Positions 57,248 through 64,000 of a stretch of 64,000 nt of DNA are shown here, piece after piece. The position numbers and the translations under genes are program-made. This DNA is from Molossus alvarezi (Eukaryota; Chordata; Mammalia; Chiroptera; Molossidae). The notes beneath the pieces were generated by a model. That model worked only from the letters and a program-made list of their open reading frames with translations. It was not told the DNA's origin and made no database searches. Within the stretch, counting starts at the first letter, position 1; each line of letters begins with the position of its first letter. Location: assembly GCA_037176705.1 (NCBI GenBank), contig CM073908.1, positions 131,615,430 through 131,679,429 on the forward strand, read 5' to 3'.

Positions 57248-57505
57248 GCCCTGGCCGATTTGCTCAGTGGTTAGAACGTCAGCCCGCGGACTGGAGAGTC
57301 CCTGGTTCGGTTCCCGCTAAGGGCACGTACCTCGGTTGCAGTTTGTCCCCGGTCCAGGTTGGGATCATGTGGGTGGCAGCCACTTGATGTGTCTCTCTCA
57401 CGTCAAAGTTTCTCTCTCTTTCTTCCTCCCTCTCTCCCTCCCACTCTATCTGAAGATAAATGCAAAAATGTCCTTGGGTGAAGATTAAAAAAAAAAAAAA
57501 AAAAA
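57248..57505 (+). mobile_element. Ves SINE, group A, with perfect 10-bp target duplications
   Basis: Duplications aacttcccta lie at 57238-57247 and 57506-57515. Head gccctggccgatttgctcag, hairpin-like cttgggtgaag and an A-tail of about 21. Confidence 0.95.
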
Positions 57506-57700
57506 AACTTCCCTAAAGAGGTGGCTCCCAAGCTAAAACAATAGAGTAAGAATTAGGCAGGTCAAATGGAGCAAGGGCTTTCAGAAAACGGGGCTAGCAA
57601 TCCCTGGAAGAAAGAAAAACCATAGTATGTTGAGAAAACTGCAAGCAGTCTGCTCAAGCTGGTTGGTACACAGAAATGTCAGTAAAAATGGAGGATTCTG

Positions 57701-57940
57701 GCCCGGCTGGTGTAACTCAGTGGATTAAATGTCGTCCTATGGACTAAGAGGTCCCAGTTCAATTCCCAGTCAGGGCAGATGCCTGGGCTGCAGGCTCAAT
57801 CCCCAGTAAGGGGCATGCAGGAGGCAGCCTAGTGATGTTTCTCTCTCACATCGGTGTTACTATTTCTCTCACACTTCCTCTCTCTCTAAAAAAAATCAGT
57901 TAAAAAATAAATAAATAAAATATATTTTTTAAAAAGAATT
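57701..57940 (+). mobile_element. Ves SINE, group B
   Basis: Head gcccggctggtgtaactcag, then the B-box-like gttcaattcccag and CT-rich part with an A-rich tail. Flanking gaggattctg (57691-57700) and gaggtttctg (57941-57950) differ at one base. Confidence 0.9.
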
Positions 57941-57959
57941 GAGGTTTCTGGTGTCAGAA

Positions 57960-58220
57960 TAAGAAATAAATTTTACCTATAGAATCTATATGTATGAATA
58001 TATGTGCATATATGTGTGTATGTATGCACATATGTATGTATGTGTCTATGTATAGATGTGTGAATCAAAATATCATGACATAATACTTAGTCACACTACA
58101 AGCTATGCCTCTATTTTATATTCCTTTTGTATATCATTTTAAAACCCATTTATGGACAGAATATATTTATAATAATATAACATAATAGTAATATAATAAC
58201 ATTTTCTGATCCTTAAAATT
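57960..58220. repeat. Imperfect TATG/CATA simple sequence and AT-rich DNA
   Basis: A degenerate (TATG)n/(TG)n tract lies at about 57988-58060, followed by AT-rich sequence. Confidence 0.7.
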
Positions 58221-58224
58221 GCAT

Positions 58225-58368
58225 GCATAATACACTATTGTAATGTGGGCGGTACATTATTATAATGTCCTATGTACAAATCAGGAATCTGAGACTCAGA
58301 GAGTTTAAGTAATCTGCAAAGCTGACATAGACTTGCCAGAATTCAAGACTCAACCCCAGGTTTTTATG
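58225..58368 (-). mobile_element. MIR SINE
   Basis: Reverse-complement MIR: aaatcaggaatctgagactc, agagagtttaagtaatctgc and attcaagactcaaccccagg. Confidence 0.8.
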
Positions 58369-58369
58369 C

Positions 58370-58785
58370 TACATCTTTCTTTTTTTTCCCCCAGTATACC
58401 AGGATGCTCCTCTCCATTATGCCTTCTGCTTTACTTGAGGTCATTAGAACAAACAAATCTCTTCTTGTACAAATAATGCTTAACTCATCTGTACTATAAG
58501 TCATTAATTACTAGGTTGTTTGATTCCTTTTGCTTTTTGTGTGAAGCAGTTTGAATTAATCATACTCCATAATACATAGAACATCATCATCTTTCATCCC
58601 TGGAAGGCCAATCTCTTGTTCTATGTATTATTATTCTCTTTCATCCCATTCACTATTTCCATCTCTTGCCATTAACTAATTTTCTAATATGCTAGATGTT
58701 CGTGCATTTATGTCTATTGTGTTATATGCATGTGTGTTAATTTGTTTTTCTCTTTTTGTTTTTAAGAGCTGTCTATAATTACATA
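58370..58785. other. Unassigned sequence
   Basis: No gene is recognised. A possible inverted pair catagaacat/gttctatgta lies near 58577 and 58619. Confidence 0.3.
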
Positions 58786-58789
58786 GGTA

Positions 58790-59290
58790 TATTTAGTTGT
58801 TCCTAACTACTACATATCCATTCCATAGTATGCATCAAACACAGTTTACTCATTTACATCTGAGGTCTTCATCTACTTCTCTCCAACTTCTTTTTTCCAG
58901 TTTCATTGAGATATAATCGACATATAATACTGTGTAAGTTAAAGGTGTACAGGATGATGATCTAATACATATATATATCACAAAATGACTGCCACAATAA
59001 GTAGTTGTCTCCAATGTTTTGTTACCAAAAACAACCCTGTAATAAATTTCCACTCAAATATTTCCTTTATGGACCTGTATGAGAATTCCCTCAGCTACAT
59101 ATGCTGGACAAAGACATAGGGTATGTAAACACTGAATTTCACTAAATGTTATCAGATTTTTTTTTCTTTCAGAATGGCTGTTACCAGTGTGCTCTCTAAA
59201 GCACATAAACTTTAGGAGTTTTATTTCAGAATTGTTTTCCCATCCATAAGTCCCCAAAATACTCCTACTTTTTCTTCTATTAATTTTATA
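58790..59290 (-). mobile_element. Old L1 ORF2, antisense, split by a later L1 3' end
   Basis: The outer part (58790-58885 and 59022-59290) reads as decayed antisense ORF2 (actactacatatccattcca and ttgttaccaaaaacaaccct). The inner part (about 58890-59020) is an antisense L1 3' end (tttcattgagatataatcga). The two outer parts look continuous, so the inner L1 inserted later. Confidence 0.6.
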
Positions 59291-59319
59291 GTTTTACCCC
59301 TCATATTTTTTTCTGTATA

Positions 59320-59535
59320 TGCTTTTTTATTGAGTTTATTGGGTGATATTGGTTAACAAAGCCATACAAGTTTCAAGTGTACAACTCAATAAAGAATAAT
59401 CTGCATACTACATTGTGCATCCATCACCTGAAGCAAAGTCTCTTTCTATCCCCATTTATTCCCTTTTTGCCCTCTTCCTCCTCCTCCTCCTCCTCCTCCA
59501 ACTCCTTTTCCTTCTGGCTATCACCGTACTGTTGT
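59320..59535 (-). mobile_element. L1 3' end, antisense
   Basis: ttattgagtttattgggtga and tttcaagtgtacaactcaat are an antisense L1 3' end. A (TCC)n tract lies at about 59476-59503. Confidence 0.7.
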
Positions 59536-59539
59536 CTAT

Positions 59540-60055
59540 GTCTATGTAGAAAACAGTATGGAGTTTCCTCAAAAAATTAAAAATGGAACTGCCTTTTGAT
59601 CCAATGATTCCACTTCTAGGAATATACCCTAAGAAACCTGAAACACCAATCAGAAAGAATATATGTACCCCCATGTTTGTAGCAGCACTATTTACAATAG
59701 CTAAGGTCTGGAAACAGCGCAAGTGTCCATCAGTAGATGAGTGGATAAAAAAGCTGTGGTACATTTACACAGAGGAATACTACTCAGCCATAAAACAGAA
59801 GAAAATGTTACCCTTTCCAAAAGTATAGATGGACGTGGAGATTATTAATCTAAGTGAAATAAACCAGTTAGAGAAAGAAAACTATTATTTGATCTTACTT
59901 ATATGTGGAATCTAATGAACAATATAATTTAACAAACAAAATAGAACAGACTGACAGCTGTCACAGGGAAGGGGGTAGGTGTGCTGGGTGGAAAAAAAGT
60001 GAAGGGATTAAGCAAAAAAAAGAAACCTTCATATTTAGATATTAACCCACCTTAA
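59540..60055 (+). mobile_element. L1, 5'-truncated (end of ORF2 plus 3' UTR of a distinct subfamily)
   Basis: The ORF2 end is close to the young L1 (aatggaactgccttttgatc to ctgtggtacatttacac), but the 3' UTR differs (ttaatctaagtgaaataaac, tgacagctgtcacagggaag). It looks like an older or separate bat L1 lineage. The frame at 59583-59828 is its terminal ORF2 fragment. Confidence 0.85.
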
Positions 60056-60057
60056 CT

Positions 60058-60102
60058 GTATGTATATATATATATATACATACATATATATATATATACT
60101 TT
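60058..60102. repeat. (TA)n microsatellite
   Basis: Two TA-rich blocks separated by catacatatat-like sequence, next to the L1 3' end. Confidence 0.9.
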
Positions 60103-60104
60103 AT

Positions 60105-62130
60105 ATAAAATAAGTTCCATAAAATAAGCTAGTTCTATTAACACAATCCACTACCCACTCTATCATCAATCCATATTTTCTCCATGGATTTTCAGTGCCA
60201 CTGTTATCACATAATTTCTCATATCAACATACTCGATCTTTTCTAAAGCAAGACTCCGAAGCCTTAGAAAGCACCATCTAACACATTTTTTATTTAATTC
60301 AATCAACTTATCTCAAGTTTTCATAATTTCACATTTTCCTTATTAAGATTCCTCTATGGAAATGATGAAACACCTGATTTTCAATAATGCTAAATGATTC
60401 AGCACAGTTGTGTCATACCTCTTTGAACATTTAAATCTGGCAAAGAATTCTGAAACTGGACAGATACAACACACTCTTGAGAAGCAGAATTGGAAAGGAA
60501 TATGAGAGCTGACACAGAGTTCTGGGGTACAATAACCACAACTGTTCCAATGATTTAAGGGGTGATTTTCAAGCAACAACTTTCTTCCTTAGTAAAATTA
60601 ATACTATAACTGCCCCCTCCATATCTCACATAAAGTTTCAGATTCACTGACTGATACTTATGGTAAAGTAGCATGAGGCATTTACCAGTATAAAATCTCA
60701 TTATTTCCAATGTATAGATTTAGATATTTTGAATAATTACTAAACATGTTTTATGACCCTTCCTTCTAAAACAAATCCCAGCAAAAATAAATACATAAAT
60801 TAACTCTTGTACATATTATTAATCAATATTTTCTTTATTATAAAGTCTCTACATCTCTCAAAGGCTTTTAAAATTCTAATTTAACTAATGAGATATCCCT
60901 GAGCTATGGGTAAACTCTAAAGAGTTTTAGATACTATGCTGTTAACACATTCACTGTGCTAAAACTTTTCTGGACCAACAGAAAACACTGAACCTTCTTT
61001 TCTCCTTCTCTCACCAGCAGTCCCAGCAGTTACTCATTCTCTTTAGCATCTCTTTGTAAACACTAGTATAAAGCCCGAAAAACACTTGCAGAAGTCTATG
61101 CAAATTTATTCCAGATGAGGGCGGCCAATAGCTACTTCTAATGCTTCTGTTCTCTGTTATCATGCTGCCCACCTCAGCTCTAAGTAACAATTTGAACTTT
61201 GCATTTGCCAAATTCTGTTAGAAACATCTGTTGACTGATTTTCCCCAAAATAGATCTGGGTGTCCAACCTTAGTCACCCCTATTCCAAAAGGTCACACCA
61301 CTTCAGCTTCCACTAATTGCCATGTTATCTTTCCCTGTAAGCATCATTTCAAGACAAATTATCCCTTCCTCTGCTCTCTTTATCATAATCCTTTGAGTAA
61401 TTTTCATCTAATTTTTGAATCTTTTAAAGTAATTAATAGCATTCATTTGAAGAGTAATCTCATCTCTTTTAGATATTTCTTAATACTTCAATTTCAGGAA
61501 AGCAAATGTGAAAGAGGACACAAGCTGATTAATTTCCCACTTCTGTTACCTCTTTACAAATATTTTCTTAGAGAAATTCTACCACATGATAATTAATTCA
61601 AAACCATTCTCATTTTCTGTTTCACATCCTTACAAGCACAGTCTTGAGTTAATATTTCCCCCAGCCAAACTTTAAATCTATCAAAATATTTGTTATTAAT
61701 ACAATAAGTTATCTTCCTCTGAATGATTTGTTTCTTGCCATCATTCCTTTGGAAGCATTATTTCAAGAATTTTTCATTTCCATCCTTTTCACGGTGCATA
61801 TGTTTTGGTTTCCTTAAACATGGTTATGTCTGAAAGCTACAGCACTTTAAAATGCTGAAATAGAGTAAGCCAAAAAAAAAAAAAATAGCAGAGGAAAGGC
61901 AAAAAAAATCACATCTGCTTTTCAGCATTGTGAACAATTGATCTTCACAAGGCATGGTTTTGAGTAGATAAGAATTAAAGGTTTTTGGTTGCATTTGTTA
62001 CAAGATAGAACACTGAATACTATAATTAATGTCAACATCCAAAAGAAAAAAAGCAAGTTATTTGAGAGATTGATTCAGTTGTTGTCTCTAAAAATTTTAG
62101 TTGTTGTCTCCAGTAAGAATTAAAAAAAAA
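60105..62130. other. Unassigned sequence
   Basis: About 2 kb with no recognised repeat, RNA or gene. The 121-codon plus frame at 61231-61596 is the longest in the part but its product has no domain, is broken up by phenylalanine and histidine-rich AT-type codons, and lacks a plausible start context. I treat it as chance. Confidence 0.4.
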
Positions 62131-62134
62131 AAAA

Positions 62135-62387
62135 AGCCCTGGCAGGTTTGGTTCAGCGGTTAGAGCGTCGGCCTGCGGTCCTGAGAGACCCGGGTTCGGT
62201 TCCCGCTAAGGGCGCGTACCTCGGTTGCAGTTTGTCCCCGGCCCTGGTCGGTTGTGCGGGTGGCAGCCACTCGATGTGTCCCTTCACATCGATGTTTCTC
62301 TCTCTCTCTCTGTTCCTCTCTCTCCCTCCCACTCTACCTGAACAAAAATGGAAAAATGTCCTCGGGTGAGGATAAAAAAAAAAAAAA
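62135..62387 (+). mobile_element. Ves SINE, group A, very close to the copy at 20439
   Basis: Head gccctggcaggtttggttca, B box ggttcggttcc, hairpin cctcgggtgagg and A-tail. It shares the diagnostic gtcctgagagacccgg and ctacctgaacaaa with the copy at 20439. Flanking gtaagaattaa and ctaagaatttaa are similar. Confidence 0.95.
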
Positions 62388-62389
62388 AC

Positions 62390-62608
62390 TAAGAATTTAA
62401 CTCTTGGAAAAGAGGAACAAATGACCCAGATGATTATAAGGGAGGGTCATAAGCACTCCAAAGAAAAAAGTTGGAAGAAAGGGAAAGAGAAGAGTAAAGA
62501 AATAGTGAAAGATAAGGAGAAAAATGGAGAAGGCAGAGTGTAATAGAGGTAGAGAAGAGAAGAATGAAAAGGAGAAGATTAGTGAAAAGAGAAACAATAA
62601 TTCAGGGT
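62390..62608. other. Purine-rich unassigned sequence
   Basis: Plus strand is rich in gaaa/gaga. The hydrophobic minus frame at 62397-62597 (66 codons) follows from this composition. Confidence 0.4.
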
Positions 62609-62626
62609 TTTAAAGAGTATTCTTGG

Positions 62627-62843
62627 GCTGAGCCAGTGTGGCTCAGTGGATTGAGTGTCCTCCCACGGACTGAGAGGTCCTGGTTCAATTCCCGGTCAGA
62701 GGACATGCCTGGGCTTTAGGCCCAATCCCCAGTGGGGGATGAGCAGGAGGCAGTCGATCAATATTTCTCTCTCATGTCAATGTTTCTATCTCTCTCTCTC
62801 TTCCCTTCTCTCTAATAAATTAATAAAAATATATTATTTTTAA
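62627..62843 (+). mobile_element. Ves SINE, group B, with 15-bp target duplications
   Basis: Duplications aaagagtattcttgg (62612-62626) and aaagaatattcttgg (62844-62858) differ at one base. Head ggctgagccagtgtggctca, B-box-like ggttcaattcc and a CT-rich 3' part. Confidence 0.94.
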
Positions 62844-62976
62844 AAAGAATATTCTTGGAATCACTGTATAAATCACACAGTCTTTCTGGCCACAGAAATT
62901 TCTTACAAAGGTCCTTTGAACAGTCTTAATTAAACAACTTCCATCACATATCGAACATACATCATTATGTCATTCA

Positions 62977-63014
62977 GTGTGTGTGTGAGGGTGTGTGTGT
63001 GTGTGTGTGTGTGT

Positions 63015-63058
<44 letters not shown>
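62977..63058. repeat. Compound (GT)n(GA)n microsatellite
   Basis: About 18 GT units with a ggg interruption, then about 18 GA units. The cysteine/valine- and arginine/glutamate-rich frame at 62995-63195 is read-through of this tract. Confidence 0.97.
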
Positions 63059-63060
<2 letters not shown>

Positions 63061-63124
63061 AAGCCAGAGACAGATTACAAAGTCTACCATACTATTCCAC
63101 TTCTCATGAGTTTAATTGGAATGA

Positions 63125-63325
63125 AATATCTGAATGCTTACTATGACCTTGAGCAAGGTTACTTAACTTTTGAATTTTGGTGTCCTCACCTATAAAATTG
63201 GGATTATAATAATATGTATCTTGGATTTTGTGAAGGTTAAAATAGCTAGCATATGTAAGTAGTTTAGAATAGGGCCCAACACATAGTGAATACTTTATAA
63301 ATGATAGCTAGAATTAATAGTAGTA
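63125..63325 (+). mobile_element. MIR SINE
   Basis: Plus-strand MIR core in order: tgaccttgagcaaggttact, ggtgtcctcacctataaaat, tgggattataataatatgta, then aatagggcccaacacatagt and gaatactttataaatgatag. Confidence 0.85.
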
Positions 63326-63414
63326 GTAATAGTAGCATTGAAGAAGCTGTGGATGAAATGAGGCTGAAAGCTGATTAATATTCTTCCCAGAGTGATGTGT
63401 ACAGGAAGGAATCC

Positions 63415-63555
63415 AATACTGGGAGTCAGGGGATAAGGATTTGAGCTTGAATTTTCTAGTATATGGGTGTTTGACCTTTTAATTTTATTTCCCCAAGCCT
63501 GGATCTCCTCATTTCTGACAAAAATGCATTGAGCTGATTTATGAATAAGTTCTTA
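63415..63555 (+). mobile_element. MIR-type SINE fragment
   Basis: ctgggagtcaggggataagg and gtgtttgaccttttaatttt followed by ggatctcctcatttctgac match the tRNA-related and core parts of MIR-like elements. Confidence 0.6.
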
Positions 63556-63559
63556 ATGT

Positions 63560-64000
63560 ACTAACAATCTTCAATGGTAGCTTTTATCTGTGATTTAAGT
63601 TGTCCTTGGCCTCAATGTATAGAAGGTCTGTCACTAAAGAGAGTTCTGGATGTTAAACACAACCCTTTTTTCTGTGGGTTCACAGGAGGCAATGGCTCTC
63701 ATCCAGACAACAGAATGAGCCACTTTAATATACTCCTCTTGTGATCACTCCATATTATTTCTTACCATGATTGCTGGACCAAAGCCTTTTGGTGAGAGTC
63801 ATGCCTGAACATATGAGGAGAGCTCAGATATCTCCATCCAAGGAATAGGCCAAGTTCTACCAGGAACTGCTCCCCTATGCTCCTTATCCCTCTGTCTTTG
63901 TCCACATTGGGGTGTGCCCATTATAAGAGTGAATAAATTTTCAGAAGAATTAATAACTGAATTTGTTTTGCTAAGTGAATTTTCTAGGGATTTGGGAGAC
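63560..64000. other. Unassigned sequence
   Basis: No gene or repeat is recognised to the window end. Confidence 0.3.

Noticed and set aside
59320..60055. A second 5'-inverted (twin-primed) L1
   Set aside because: The antisense part is the extreme 3' end of an L1, not the segment just upstream of the sense part, so it cannot arise from one inverted insertion. Two separate insertions fit better.
61231..61596. A 121-codon plus-strand frame as a possible gene
   Set aside because: No domain, signal peptide or codon bias is visible, and the composition fits AT-rich non-coding DNA. Frames of this length are expected by chance in 64 kb on six frames.

Overview
The window is mammalian nuclear DNA from a bat, most likely a member of Yangochiroptera. 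The main evidence is about twenty copies of a tRNA-derived SINE of the bat Ves type. These open with gccctggccggtttggctca, carry RNA polymerase III A and B boxes, and are followed by a CT-rich stretch and an A-tail. Further support comes from bat-like young L1 elements, mammal-wide fossils (MIR, L2, L3-like, MER5, MLT1, MST, Tigger), AT-rich isochore composition and scarce CpG. I cannot name the genus.

I find no protein-coding gene, spliced exon or functional RNA gene. The long open frames are SINE frames, L1 ORF pieces, microsatellite readthrough or short chance frames. The window reads as intergenic or deep intronic DNA shaped by retrotransposition.

Layout: 1-10000 holds antisense old L1, a young L1 3' end, a Ves SINE, a very old repeat split by two L1 pieces (about 4970-5880), a Ves copy and an L2 split by L1. 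10000-22000 holds a long antisense L2, a SPIN/URR1-like hAT element (14462-14652), a Tigger-like element (15238-15558), two Ves copies in tandem, a 5'-inverted L1 with a perfect 15-bp target duplication (17162-18026), and a clean Ves insertion (20439-20690). 22000-31500 holds a Tigger-like fossil, five Ves copies, L2 and L1 ends, and a foldback TA-flanked MITE (29427-29684). 31500-35100 is a nest of L1 in L1, ending in an unusual L1-Ves junction (34327/34329) with no visible target duplication. 35100-46300 is the least repeat-dense part, with an unidentified block (about 39470-40620), a duplicated 54-bp segment, a MER5 cluster and a MaLR LTR. 46323-52360 is a full-length but dead L1 with 17-bp target duplications, a Ves copy inside ORF1, and a 30-bp x 3 repeat in its 5' UTR. 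52400-64000 is a mix of Ves copies, an MST LTR, L2/L3/MIR fossils, nested L1 pieces and microsatellites.

The elements do not form a pathway, but they are linked. L1 supplies the reverse transcriptase that moves the Ves SINEs, which explains the shared A-tails and 10-18 bp target duplications. Two Ves groups are visible. Group A is longer and looks younger, ending in a small GC hairpin (cctcgggtgagg) before the A-tail. Group B is shorter and older, ending in CT-rich sequence and A-tail only. No new genetic system is evident. The points most worth a second look are the L1-Ves chimera, the repeat-bearing ORF in the L1 5' UTR, the foldback MITE, the SPIN-like element and the duplicated 54-bp segment.
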